DNA of 38,331 nucleotides from a virus. The notes beneath the pieces were generated by a model. The model did no database searches. It was not told the origin of the DNA and worked only from the letters and a program-made list of their open reading frames with translations. The position numbers and the translations under genes are program-made. Position 1 is the first letter of the stretch. The number at the start of each line of letters is the position of its first letter. The stretch covers positions 1 through 38,331 of IMG/VR virus record IMGVR_UViG_3300042112_000753. One strand, given 5' to 3'. Shown piece after piece: positions 15,602-23,992 of this stretch.

Positions 15602-16468
15602 TTAGATAATCTCTTTTAGTGCTCTGTCTACGCCTTCTTCTAAACTAATTTTAGGTTGATAAAACTTTAACATAAGTGATGGGTCACATACCCTATACAT
15701 TACTCCAGTTGGTGCTGCTGGCATATGCTTGATAGTAGGACTATATCCACATTGCTTACACACCATATGACACAACTGATTAAAAGATATCGGTCGCCCT
15801 GTGCCTAAATTATAAGTACCATATATTTTATTTTGCACACAAGTATCCACAGCATCCACCACATCTTCCATATGAATAAAATCTCTTACTTGACAACCAT
15901 CTCCCCAAATCTCAAATGGATCCTTCTTTAATAATGCTCTTTGCATAAATGAAGGAAATGGATAAGACAAATCCTGATCTGTACCATAACCAGAAAATGG
16001 TCTAAAAATTGTGGTATTTATTCCTTCGTTGGATACAAATTTAGCAAGATACTCGCCCGTTAATTTGGCCCAACCATATGTTAAATCTGGAGACTTTATA
16101 TTATCGAGATCTATCATGTCCTCGCGTAATAAAATTCCCGAATCTCTGTGTTGGTATTCTATAGGATATGCAGCAGAAGACGAGAAATAGACTATGTGTT
16201 TTGGTTTTGATCGTAAACACCATCCGAAAAATTCCGCATCTATAGACAGATCAACAGCCACAGATATAGGAGAGTTTTCAATTGTTTGGCGACCACCAAC
16301 TATAGCGGCTAAGTGTATTACTAGATCAAAAGAAGAATTATCTTGTTTAAAAAAATATCTAGCATCATTGCCTTCTTTTATGTCTATTCCTAGTATATTA
16401 TGATTAGCGTATTTTCTTAGGAAGTATCCACCAACAAATCCTTTGTGTCCAGTAATAAGAATGTTCAT
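15602..16468 (-). CDS. NAD-dependent nucleotide-sugar epimerase/dehydratase (extended SDR)
   Basis: 288 residues from the ATG at 16468, which has GAGG 6 bases upstream. The Rossmann motif is MNILITGHKGFVGGYFLRKY (GxxGxxG at 7-13), followed by FDLVIHLAAIVGG, YFSSSAAYP, the catalytic Y131-x3-K135 in TYGWAKLTGEY, and IFRPFSGYG. The C-terminal half holds WGDGCQVRDFIHMEDVVDA and YNLGTGRPIS. These are hallmarks of UDP/GDP-sugar 4-epimerases and 4,6-dehydratase relatives. It probably makes the activated sugar used by the neighbouring transferases; a GDP-fucose synthase-like step is possible but not shown. Confidence 0.85.
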   Translation of the reverse strand: MNILITGHKGFVGGYFLRKYANHNILGIDIKEGNDARYFFKQDNSSFDLVIHLAAIVGGRQTIENSPISVAVDLSIDAEFFGWCLRSKPKHIVYFSSSAAYPIEYQHRDSGILLREDMIDLDNIKSPDLTYGWAKLTGEYLAKFVSNEGINTTIFRPFSGYGTDQDLSYPFPSFMQRALLKKDPFEIWGDGCQVRDFIHMEDVVDAVDTCVQNKIYGTYNLGTGRPISFNQLCHMVCKQCGYSPTIKHMPAAPTGVMYRVCDPSLMLKFYQPKISLEEGVDRALKEII

Positions 16469-16470
16469 AT

Positions 16471-17109
16471 TTAGCCTCTGTATACATACCAATCATCAAA
16501 ATTAGTATTTAAATTATTATTGATGATAGTAAATCTTTCGCTAGTATCTAGATAATATTGTTTGCTATTAAGAAAATTTTCTATATTTTTTCTATATTCT
16601 ATACATCGGTTATGTTCTATAGAGATATAGTTAAAACGATATTGATCAAAATCATGGTGTTGTAATATGAATAACTCCGAACCTTCTGTATCAATACTTA
16701 AGTAATCGATTACCGATGGACTATTATATTGTTGACACAGAGTAGTTAAGCATACGGTATTTATGGTTTTTGCTATAAAGTTAGATCGGGTATTTTGGTG
16801 TCCATCATTATTAAAGTGTTTAGGAATACCACATAATTCCATATTGCCTGGTGTTTCATAAAATTCTATATCTATATTATCTTGAGAATAAACTAGTTTA
16901 TTAGATAAAGAAGATTTTCTATTATTACAAAGGTCTGCATATTTATATGATGGCTCTACACAAACACCATTCCATCCATAGTCTCTTTCTAAGAGATATG
17001 TGTTGCTATGATATATGCCATCATAAGCACCAATATCTATAAAATATCCATTGTTTTTAAAGTTTGTGGACTCAAGTATCCACAAATCTTGTCCTAGTTG
17101 GCTATACAT
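16471..17109 (-). CDS. FkbM-family SAM-dependent methyltransferase
   Basis: 212 residues. The start SQLGQDLWIL and the SAM-binding block GYFIDIGAYDGIYHSNTYLL then ERDYGWNGVCVEPSYKYAD are typical of FkbM enzymes, as is VIDYLSIDTEGSELFIL in the second half. FkbM enzymes usually O-methylate sugars in glycans and antibiotics. It starts with a TAATG overlap from the macro-domain gene and ends 2 bases before the epimerase, in the same operon. Probable role: cap or modify the phage-made glycan. Confidence 0.85.
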   Translation of the reverse strand: MYSQLGQDLWILESTNFKNNGYFIDIGAYDGIYHSNTYLLERDYGWNGVCVEPSYKYADLCNNRKSSLSNKLVYSQDNIDIEFYETPGNMELCGIPKHFNNDGHQNTRSNFIAKTINTVCLTTLCQQYNSPSVIDYLSIDTEGSELFILQHHDFDQYRFNYISIEHNRCIEYRKNIENFLNSKQYYLDTSERFTIINNNLNTNFDDWYVYRG

Positions 17110-17642
17110 TATTTATATGAATAAACAAATAATGGAATATTATTCCATATATCTTTTATTAGATCAGAAATGAAACCCCAGTCTCCGCCAGCCAAACCGC
17201 AGCCGAATTTTGGAGCGTGAATTTGTACCGGATTAGTAGCGTCAAAATTTTGTTGTATAAATTGATTCACAAGCATCATGCTTCTAACCAAAGCACCATA
17301 ATTAAGAGGTCTAGGATTATTGTGTGATATTACGCCATTTTGAGCTATCATATTAGCAAAAATTAATTTGTGGCCGTATTCTTTATTGGTTTCTACGGTT
17401 ACAAATTGAGTATATCCTAGAACTTGTTTTTTTCCTAGTAAATGATAGTTACTTTTTACTATTGGATAGTGTTTGGCTACAGCACCAGCAAAACCCGCAC
17501 CAAAAAGATCTATATTATTACAAACATGAGGAACAATTATGCTACAACCATTATGATTATGATGAATAAATTTTCCGATATGATCAAATAGATCGCCGTG
17601 AATAACTGGCAGCTGTGTCTTGGTTTTGGTAATAGTTTTCAT
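17109..17642 (-). CDS. Macro domain protein (ADP-ribose-binding, Poa1-like)
   Basis: 177 residues, a single macro domain. Visible motifs: VIHGDLFDH, SIIVPHVCNNIDLFGAGFAG (asparagines and the GAGFAGA loop contact the distal ribose), and APKFGCGLAGGDWGFI near the C-terminus, the phosphate loop. Poa1-type members remove ADP-ribose or its 1-phosphate. It opens the glycan cassette. Phage macro domains can counter host ADP-ribosylation or handle NAD-derived waste; this is inference. The AGGAG ribosome-binding site is buried in a long hairpin (17642-17688). Confidence 0.85.
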   Translation of the reverse strand: MKTITKTKTQLPVIHGDLFDHIGKFIHHNHNGCSIIVPHVCNNIDLFGAGFAGAVAKHYPIVKSNYHLLGKKQVLGYTQFVTVETNKEYGHKLIFANMIAQNGVISHNNPRPLNYGALVRSMMLVNQFIQQNFDATNPVQIHAPKFGCGLAGGDWGFISDLIKDIWNNIPLFVYSYK

Positions 17643-17688
17643 TTGACTCTCCTATGCTCATAGTAGCCTCAAGCAGAGAATAGTCAAA
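17642..17688 (-). promoter_or_regulatory. Long hairpin over the macro-gene ribosome-binding site
   Basis: On the minus strand TTTGACTATTCTCTGCT (17688-17672) pairs with AGCATAGGAGAGTCAAA (17658-17642) across a 13-base loop; 15 of 17 positions pair (one G-U) with two internal mismatches. The right arm contains the whole AGGAGAG site and the A of the ATG. It begins 10 bases after the stop of the previous gene and has no T-run, so RBS masking or RNase III processing is more likely than termination. Confidence 0.65.
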
Positions 17689-17698
17689 CTATCAAAAT

Positions 17699-17914
17699 TC
17701 AAGCGCCGCCACCATCCACGCCACTGATAAAGACACCATTATAGAAACGGTTTCCGTACTTATTATCAATGTCAGTGATTATAGGAGTATTTTGTTCGTA
17801 GGTTGATAATACAGAGTGTTTGCCAGTATTAGAGCAAGTTACAACAGATAATCCATTACGAATTGTTGTGGATGCTGTAGCATTAGTAATATCTGTAAAT
17901 GGACGTGTTGGCAT
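17699..17914 (-). CDS. Small hypothetical, probably virion-associated protein
   Basis: 71 residues, rich in Thr, Asn and Gly (MPTRPFTDITNATASTTIRN, ending FISGVDGGGA). No domain is recognised. It has its own late-type promoter motif 39 bases upstream and AAGGAAT near the start, and is followed by a hairpin. That suggests independent late expression, as for small virion decoration proteins. Confidence 0.6.
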   Translation of the reverse strand: MPTRPFTDITNATASTTIRNGLSVVTCSNTGKHSVLSTYEQNTPIITDIDNKYGNRFYNGVFISGVDGGGA

Positions 17915-17951
17915 GTTTATTATTCCTTATTTAAAAATTTGTACTATTATG

Positions 17952-17961
17952 AGTATACACC
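17952..17961 (-). promoter_or_regulatory. Late-type promoter motif GGTGTATACT
   Basis: It lies between the small genes at 17988-18143 and 17699-17914, 39 bases before the ATG at 17914. Same octamer as the other copies; no clear -35 box. Confidence 0.6.
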
Positions 17962-17987
17962 AATTAATCAAGTAAAGCATTTGATCA

Positions 17988-18143
17988 TTAAGCGTTTTCT
18001 TCAGAACGATTGATAAGCTCTAAAACTGTTTTTTGTACTAGTTCTATTGCTTCTTCTTCTCTCTGTTTAGGAACACCAGAATTGTTCGCACTTGATTTTG
18101 TGGCTAAGTCTATAACAATATTAAGAGCTTCTAATAATAACAT
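17988..18143 (-). CDS. 51-residue helical protein
   Basis: ATG at 18143, stop at 17990-17988. The sequence starts MLLLEALNIVIDLATKSSAN, has a short loop, and ends with an amphipathic helix (REEEAIELVQKTVLELINRS). The start is 14 bases after the stop of the tail-fibre gene; the ribosome-binding site is weak (AAAGAT). It is probably a small chaperone or hypothetical protein translated with the fibre gene. Not recognised. Confidence 0.5.
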   Translation of the reverse strand: MLLLEALNIVIDLATKSSANNSGVPKQREEEAIELVQKTVLELINRSEENA

Positions 18144-18157
18144 GATTATATCTTTAG

Positions 18158-20764
18158 TTAGTAAAACAATAAGGCTCTAAAACACTCCGCACCGGTTTGT
18201 CGATTTATCCACAAATATTTTAAATGATCTGGGGTTTCAAAAATTTCCATTCTATTGCCTATACCTAATCCGGTATTTGTTGTTGATGGGGTGTAAGGAA
18301 ATAATCCTGCGCCATGTAAGGTATTAGTATCTAAGTCTAGATAATAACATCTTTGTGTTAAATCTTTACTAAAATAAATACGGTTATTACCATCATAAGC
18401 ATATTGTGAGCTACCACCGAGCGTTTCTGTTTGTGGCGTGGTTGAAATCAAGTCCCAAGTATCGGTATTAATGTTATATCTTTCAAAACCAAGAGAGCCG
18501 CCACCTCTAGATATAATTAGATGATTACCCTTTTTGGTAGCCTCTGAAACACCATAATTCCATGTAAAATTAAGACCTATACCCTTTGCAACTGGGGCTA
18601 GAATCGAATAGGTTGTGTTGTTACTTGTTGGCGCCGTTGTTACCGCAGCAGAAAATGTTAACGTGTTGGCCGTATTAGATGAGATAGTAGCCTCTTGTGT
18701 AACACCGGCACCACCAGTAAACTTTACTCTGCGACCGGCCCAAATGTTTGTAACCCAGTTTTTGGATGTGTCTTGCAGCGTTGTTGTAGAATGTGTACCG
18801 ATTGCGATACCATTGTCTAATGCTCCAAAAGCATTTGGTTTTGAGATAATATATTTCGTTGTGGCACTAACTGGCGTGGTGGTTACCGATGTAGTAAAAG
18901 TTAATGAATTAGCTGTGTTAGAAGCTATTCTAAAAGATTGGCCGGTTCCTGATGCGCTTAATGATGTTGTCATATAACAAACATATCCGGCCCACTGATT
19001 TGTTGTCCAATTTTTTGTAGAATCAACCAATGTGGTAGAGCTGTGAGCCGTAAATGTAGCATTAGCCGAAGGAGTTCCACTCATAGTATAAGTATAGGTT
19101 GTAGCGCCAGTAACAGTAATTGTTGCTGTTATGTTATATAAAGAGGCGTCAACTCCTGTTGCACCAGAATGAGTAACAGAGTATCCGGTTTTAAAGTTGT
19201 GACTCTGTACCGTTGTTACAGTAGCTGTTGTTCCAGACCTTGTTGTTGATGATATGGCTATGGGTTTATGCGACCCATATGCTGCCGCACCACTTCTTGC
19301 AACGCCGCCATCTATTTTTTTGTTGCCCACAATCATATCTTCTTCTATGCAATAACTATAAATACTAGCGTGTGCGCCAAAAGCCAAATATAAAAGATCA
19401 GTATCTCCTTGGATTTTAAAGGTTGATGTATTATCTGGTGTTACATCAAAAGGTGTCGCAACAGTTATAGATGTGTCCGTATTACTAAGAACAACTCTCT
19501 GTTGACCAGCGCCGGTGCCACCAGTAATAATAACAGCATAATTTGCCCATCTGTTGGTTGACCAACTTTTTGACGAGTCGGTAATGGACGTGCTGGTTCC
19601 AGACGATGCTGTACCAGCATCAAAACCTTCTATCATATACTGAGAAGTTGAATCGGGGGCAGTACCAGTGTTGCTCCACGTTAGCGTATTATTAGTATTA
19701 GAAACTATTTGTCTAAGTTGTCCAACACCAGTTCCACTAAAAATACGAACCCAGTAACCAGCATATTGATTTGGTGTCCAGCTTTTTGATGTATCAACCA
19801 AAGAGGTTGTTGTTCCAGAAGTTGCTGCACCCTTTGACCATATAGACGAATTTTCTGTTGTTCTTTCTATGGTGCTGTCTGTTGGGGTAATGTTACTAAG
19901 AACGCTGCCTTGCGCTGTGCGATAATACCAAATATCAGCAGCAATATCATAGTATGTTAAATTTGGTGTTGCGTTTGTATATAGATATATGCCACCAGAC
20001 TGAATAACAAATCTTGATGTTTCGTCTGGTTGTGTGGTCCAGTTGGAGTCTACGGTAATAGTGCCAGACTCTATGGTATATATTGACTGCGATCCTGCCG
20101 CGGCAGTAATAGTGGTGGCCATTGGGGCCATCGCATCAACATTCTGTGCTAATTGGTTAATATCTGCCAACGTTACGCTTGTGGCGTCATTATATAAAAC
20201 TTTTCTAATTTGAGAGATACCAGAACCAAATAAAATTCTTACTTGATATCCTACCCACTGATTGATGGCCCAATTTTTAGTCGTGTCGGTGATTCTAACT
20301 AACGATGTGCTATTTGTTACAGCGGTTGATACGCCAGTGTCGGCAACAACAACATCTGAAACATTTACTATGGTTCTTTGTTGACCAGCACCGGTTCCGC
20401 CAACTATCTTAATATCAAATCCCTTTAAAATTTTATCATATAAAGTATCTGTTGTGATAGTATTAGAAGTAGCACTAATAACTCTACCATTATGACCAGC
20501 AGCGCCAGCAAATTTCATGCTACTAAATGTTGTTGGAGTCACAACTGGACTCGCTAGTTGTAAATATGTATCAGTGTATGTGTCGTATCTCCAAAAACTA
20601 CTAATACCAATTAAATAATAAATATATCTTCCGTGATTAACATGATATAAACTATTGTCCGCAGAACAGGCCGAACTCACAGCAGAGGATGCTGCTGGAG
20701 CAAATCTTAACCATTCCCATACCGGAAGGTCTACTTGGGTTCTTAGAGTATTAATTAAAGCCAT
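18158..20764 (-). CDS. Large tail-fibre/appendage protein with about six 60-70-residue repeats
   Basis: 868 residues. The middle is built from diverged copies of a beta-rich unit of the form TTLVDTSKNWTTNQWAGY, then VRI.GGTGAGQ.R.I.SNT.NTLTF. and a strand ending in Y.I. Copies lie at about residues 110-150, 150-210, 320-385, 395-455, 585-650 and 665-730. The ends differ: an N-terminal part with FWRYDTYTDTYLQLASP and a C-terminal part with ERYNINTDTWDLISTTP, which resemble kelch/YD-type blades. Composition is poor in charge, as in tail proteins. The gene follows other fibre genes and probably encodes a host-contacting or whisker component. Confidence 0.7.
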   Translation of the reverse strand: MALINTLRTQVDLPVWEWLRFAPAASSAVSSACSADNSLYHVNHGRYIYYLIGISSFWRYDTYTDTYLQLASPVVTPTTFSSMKFAGAAGHNGRVISATSNTITTDTLYDKILKGFDIKIVGGTGAGQQRTIVNVSDVVVADTGVSTAVTNSTSLVRITDTTKNWAINQWVGYQVRILFGSGISQIRKVLYNDATSVTLADINQLAQNVDAMAPMATTITAAAGSQSIYTIESGTITVDSNWTTQPDETSRFVIQSGGIYLYTNATPNLTYYDIAADIWYYRTAQGSVLSNITPTDSTIERTTENSSIWSKGAATSGTTTSLVDTSKSWTPNQYAGYWVRIFSGTGVGQLRQIVSNTNNTLTWSNTGTAPDSTSQYMIEGFDAGTASSGTSTSITDSSKSWSTNRWANYAVIITGGTGAGQQRVVLSNTDTSITVATPFDVTPDNTSTFKIQGDTDLLYLAFGAHASIYSYCIEEDMIVGNKKIDGGVARSGAAAYGSHKPIAISSTTRSGTTATVTTVQSHNFKTGYSVTHSGATGVDASLYNITATITVTGATTYTYTMSGTPSANATFTAHSSTTLVDSTKNWTTNQWAGYVCYMTTSLSASGTGQSFRIASNTANSLTFTTSVTTTPVSATTKYIISKPNAFGALDNGIAIGTHSTTTLQDTSKNWVTNIWAGRRVKFTGGAGVTQEATISSNTANTLTFSAAVTTAPTSNNTTYSILAPVAKGIGLNFTWNYGVSEATKKGNHLIISRGGGSLGFERYNINTDTWDLISTTPQTETLGGSSQYAYDGNNRIYFSKDLTQRCYYLDLDTNTLHGAGLFPYTPSTTNTGLGIGNRMEIFETPDHLKYLWINRQTGAECFRALLFY

Positions 20765-20784
20765 AATTTATTTGTCCTATTATA

Positions 20785-21114
20785 TTAAGAAAAATTAAGT
20801 TTGCTGCGAATACAGTTTGCATATGTGTTGCGAGAAATGTCTATGAATTGTCTTTGATCTAATCCTGCGACCGCCGTTATGTTAGAAACAGTTGACACGG
20901 TAGTAACCGTTGATGTGCCCTCGATTGCCACCTTTTGTCTATTTGCACTATCAACTACCGCATTACTTTCCAATAATTTAACTATTCGTCTCAAAAGAAT
21001 ATTTGCTTCTTCTGAGGCTAGTTGATTTAGACCTATTTGATCACTACTAATAGTTACTGGAGAACTATTCTCGTTTGTGTTTTGACCGTTTGGGTTTTGG
21101 GGAAAATATGTCAT
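20785..21114 (-). CDS. Small structural protein
   Basis: 109 residues from the ATG at 21114 with GAGG 5 bases upstream; a longer frame to 21180 overlaps the promoter and the previous gene. The sequence has PVTISSDQIGLNQLASEEAN, one helix (LLRRIVKLLES), then a Thr/Val-rich stretch. Segments such as PVTISSDQ are common in phage minor virion proteins. Late motif 27 bases upstream. Confidence 0.6.
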   Translation of the reverse strand: MTYFPQNPNGQNTNENSSPVTISSDQIGLNQLASEEANILLRRIVKLLESNAVVDSANRQKVAIEGTSTVTTVSTVSNITAVAGLDQRQFIDISRNTYANCIRSKLNFS

Positions 21115-21139
21115 ATGATCCTCTGTGTTGCTGTAGTAT

Positions 21140-21149
21140 AATATACACC
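21140..21149 (-). promoter_or_regulatory. Late-type promoter motif GGTGTATATT
   Basis: It starts 2 bases after the stop of the HxH fibre gene (21152) and 27 bases upstream of the ATG at 21114. It matches the other copies of the octamer. Confidence 0.6.
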
Positions 21150-21151
21150 TT

Positions 21152-23533
21152 TTAGACGATAATCCAATTTGACCCATCACTAATTACACTAATACTCATG
21201 TATCGTCTATTTAGTCCGATATCAGAATATCCGTCTATTGTTTGACCAGCAGAAGTTTGTAAATACACTGTGCCAATTGTGTTATTTTTAAGCGTAAACT
21301 CGCTTTTATTGTTAACTGCGTTTGGTAGAATTAGAGCATAATTAGTGGCTAAATCACTAAAAATATAAACGTATTCTATAGGAGAGGATCCACTAGCAGA
21401 GATATTGGCTGCGGTTGAGTGTGGAACAATTGATTTTTCTAAATATACATTAAAATCAGTAATATTGGATACTGTATGAGTATGTCCACTAATGCTAACT
21501 CCAGTACCATTAACGCTTAATGATGTAAAATTGCCACTACTAGTAGGAACCCATAAACCACTGGCACTGCTGTATTGTAAAAATTGACCATTTGTTGTTC
21601 CGTTTGTGGCAACATTGTGTAATTCTCCCAATTCAAAGCCATTCTGTATATTAACAGCAATAATTCCTTGATTAGCGTGATTACGCACAATTTTACCAAC
21701 AGTTACCATATGATATGGAGCAGTTGGTTTGGTTGTTGTTATAGCTCCAGAAACTGTTGGACTAAGATATAGTGTGCTTCCTTCTGATACTCCAAATTGA
21801 TCAGTATTAACATCTATCAATAATCCGAATGATATAACATTACCGGTTTGATTATCATTAATAGCACTAGCGGTAAGGCCATATGTTTTACTAGATCCAG
21901 TCTCACTATCAGCAATAGCTTTTTGTATAGTTGGCCTATTACCATGACCGCCATTTATATAAACCACACTCATTTTAGAAATTGTGGCCCCTGTCATATT
22001 ATCACATTCTGTAACAAGAGCCGATGCGCTAGCTGCTGCTACTCCGTATGCTGTAACAGTATAAACTCCGCTACTTGCTCCAATACTAATTCCAGAACCA
22101 GCAAGTATATCTTTAACTGGGAGTAGTCCGCTAACAGAACTATTAAAATCGGTTATGTATAAACTAGTATGAGTATGACCAACTAAACTGTAATTGCCGC
22201 TGGGTTGAAGTCCTGTAGTGCTGATAGTCAAAGTATCTGCTAAATTATCATAATCTATATTAATATAATTTCCAGCCACTAATAAAGTACTAACTTCCGC
22301 CTCTATTCCACTAGCCCAGTTAGTAATATCACTATAGTCGTGAGTATGTCCTACAATACTATAGTTTCCGCTAGGCTGTAGTCCACTAATACCAATAGTA
22401 TAAACTCCGCTGGAATCTGATACATTTACATATCCACTACCTATCACATTTTTGACCGGTAGTAATCCGCTCACACTGCTGTTAAAGTCTGTAATATCAC
22501 TACTAAAATGAGAATGAACTAAGTTAGCCTTTTGACTTAATCCGCTGGCGATAGTAGTAGCAAAATTAGCATCATTACCCAGCGCAGCAGCTAATTCATT
22601 TAAAGTATCCAAAGTAGTTGGAGCCGAATTAACAAGATTACTAATTTCATTTCGCACAAAACTAGTATTAGCAATCTGAGTATTATTGGTTCCGCTGGGA
22701 GCTGTTGGAACTGTTGGTATTCCGCTAAAAGCTGGACTATCATTAAATACTAATAAACCACTACCAGTTTCATTGGTTATTAGGTTTTGCAGATTAGAGC
22801 TTGAGGGCGATAATAAAAATGTGCGACCATCCGAAGATAGATCGGTAATATCGGCCAACTGGATGGTTGGATCACTTAATGCTACCACATAATCTGTGCC
22901 ACTATTGGTAACAACTATACCACTAACCCCGGATAATGATGAGAAATTACTAGGTGGAATTAAACCACTAACTGCAATATTAAAATCATTAATATCTGTT
23001 GATGAATGAGAATGACCCACTACGCTATAATCGCCACTAGGTTGAAGGCCGCTTGTGGATATTGTTAAACTATTATTATTATCGTCATAATTTAAAACTA
23101 TGTTAGATCCTGCTACTAGTAAACTGCTTACTCTATCGTCCACTTGTTCGCTTGTTAATCCAAAAGTTCCAGTAACAGCAACAGTAAAAATTCCACTATT
23201 ACTAGTTACAGATAATCCGCTACCGCCAACTATATCATGAACAGGAATTAGATCATAAGGAATACCACTAATACCAATATTCCCATCGTTATAATAAATT
23301 CCACTTTCTCCAATTAATCCACTCACCCTACTAACTGGCAAGTCTCCTGTTGTATAGCTTATAGGATATCCTGGAGGTATATCGCTAACTAATACAATAT
23401 CGCTGTCTGAGATTTCAATAGTATTAGGAGATTCTAGTTGTATAGAAATATTATTATCATTGACTACTAAACTAGTATCAACAATAACAGTATATTCAGA
23501 TGTTTCTGTAATTTCTACAATATTATCGCTCAT
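21152..23533 (-). CDS. Long tail fibre with HxH repeat motifs
   Basis: 793 residues from the ATG at 23533, which overlaps the upstream stop as ATGA. Repeating units have the form LQPSGNYSxVGHTHxSxDI, followed by DFNSSVSGLLPVK. Five GHTH/GHSH/VHSH motifs are seen; in T4 gp37, HxH motifs bind iron in the needle-like fibre tip. Two copies of a SLLVAGSNIVLNYDDNNNSL-type unit also occur in the Mtd-N protein at 27058-27675. The C-terminal 60 residues (PIEYVYIFSDLATNYALILP) look like a separate beta domain. Probable distal or side fibre that binds the host. Confidence 0.8.
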   Translation of the reverse strand: MSDNIVEITETSEYTVIVDTSLVVNDNNISIQLESPNTIEISDSDIVLVSDIPPGYPISYTTGDLPVSRVSGLIGESGIYYNDGNIGISGIPYDLIPVHDIVGGSGLSVTSNSGIFTVAVTGTFGLTSEQVDDRVSSLLVAGSNIVLNYDDNNNSLTISTSGLQPSGDYSVVGHSHSSTDINDFNIAVSGLIPPSNFSSLSGVSGIVVTNSGTDYVVALSDPTIQLADITDLSSDGRTFLLSPSSSNLQNLITNETGSGLLVFNDSPAFSGIPTVPTAPSGTNNTQIANTSFVRNEISNLVNSAPTTLDTLNELAAALGNDANFATTIASGLSQKANLVHSHFSSDITDFNSSVSGLLPVKNVIGSGYVNVSDSSGVYTIGISGLQPSGNYSIVGHTHDYSDITNWASGIEAEVSTLLVAGNYINIDYDNLADTLTISTTGLQPSGNYSLVGHTHTSLYITDFNSSVSGLLPVKDILAGSGISIGASSGVYTVTAYGVAAASASALVTECDNMTGATISKMSVVYINGGHGNRPTIQKAIADSETGSSKTYGLTASAINDNQTGNVISFGLLIDVNTDQFGVSEGSTLYLSPTVSGAITTTKPTAPYHMVTVGKIVRNHANQGIIAVNIQNGFELGELHNVATNGTTNGQFLQYSSASGLWVPTSSGNFTSLSVNGTGVSISGHTHTVSNITDFNVYLEKSIVPHSTAANISASGSSPIEYVYIFSDLATNYALILPNAVNNKSEFTLKNNTIGTVYLQTSAGQTIDGYSDIGLNRRYMSISVISDGSNWIIV

Positions 23534-23928
23534 ACTGCACACTCTAGAGTGGTATTTGTTTGACTAAAGCGTTTCACTAAAGTAATAGTGCCAGATAATA
23601 AACGAGTAGTATATTTACCACCACCAAGATATAAGTCGTTTGGACTTTGTAGTTCTATATCATATTTAGCAGTAGAAAAGCTAAAATTGTTGGTAACAGA
23701 AGCTGGAAACTGTAGGGTTAGTTTACCATTAGGTTCATCAATATCAAATCTATAATTAGCATTGGTTGTTTCTGTTGTAAAGGTTTCAACACCCACTGAA
23801 CTTTTCCAGACCAAGCGGGCGCACCATCCGGTAAGATCAACTGGATTTCCGCTATTATCTTTGTAAATAAGAGATAAAGTAAAACTGGTTCCTTGCTCAA
23901 TATTAAAATTATATAGTCCGGCACTCAT
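23530..23928 (-). CDS. Phage tail/baseplate beta-sandwich protein
   Basis: 132 residues with a pattern common in phage baseplate and fibre-adaptor proteins: FNIEQGTSFTLSLIYKDNSG, NPVDLTGWCARLVWK and YDIELQ...TRLLSGTITLVK. The alternating hydrophobic pattern indicates an Ig-like or BppU-N-like sandwich. It has its own late motif 43 bases upstream and is translationally coupled to the HxH fibre, so it may join that fibre to the virion. Confidence 0.7.
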   Translation of the reverse strand: MSAGLYNFNIEQGTSFTLSLIYKDNSGNPVDLTGWCARLVWKSSVGVETFTTETTNANYRFDIDEPNGKLTLQFPASVTNNFSFSTAKYDIELQSPNDLYLGGGKYTTRLLSGTITLVKRFSQTNTTLECAV

Positions 23929-23969
23929 AATTTGGCCCCATTGTTATTAATAGATAATTTTTCTATTTA

Positions 23970-23979
23970 GATATACACT
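23970..23979 (-). promoter_or_regulatory. Late-type promoter motif AGTGTATATC
   Basis: The octamer AGTGTATA (23979-23972) lies between the tail protease stop (23993) and the ATG at 23928, at 43 bases. The first base is A instead of G. Confidence 0.5.
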
Positions 23980-23992
23980 AAAAGCAAATTGG

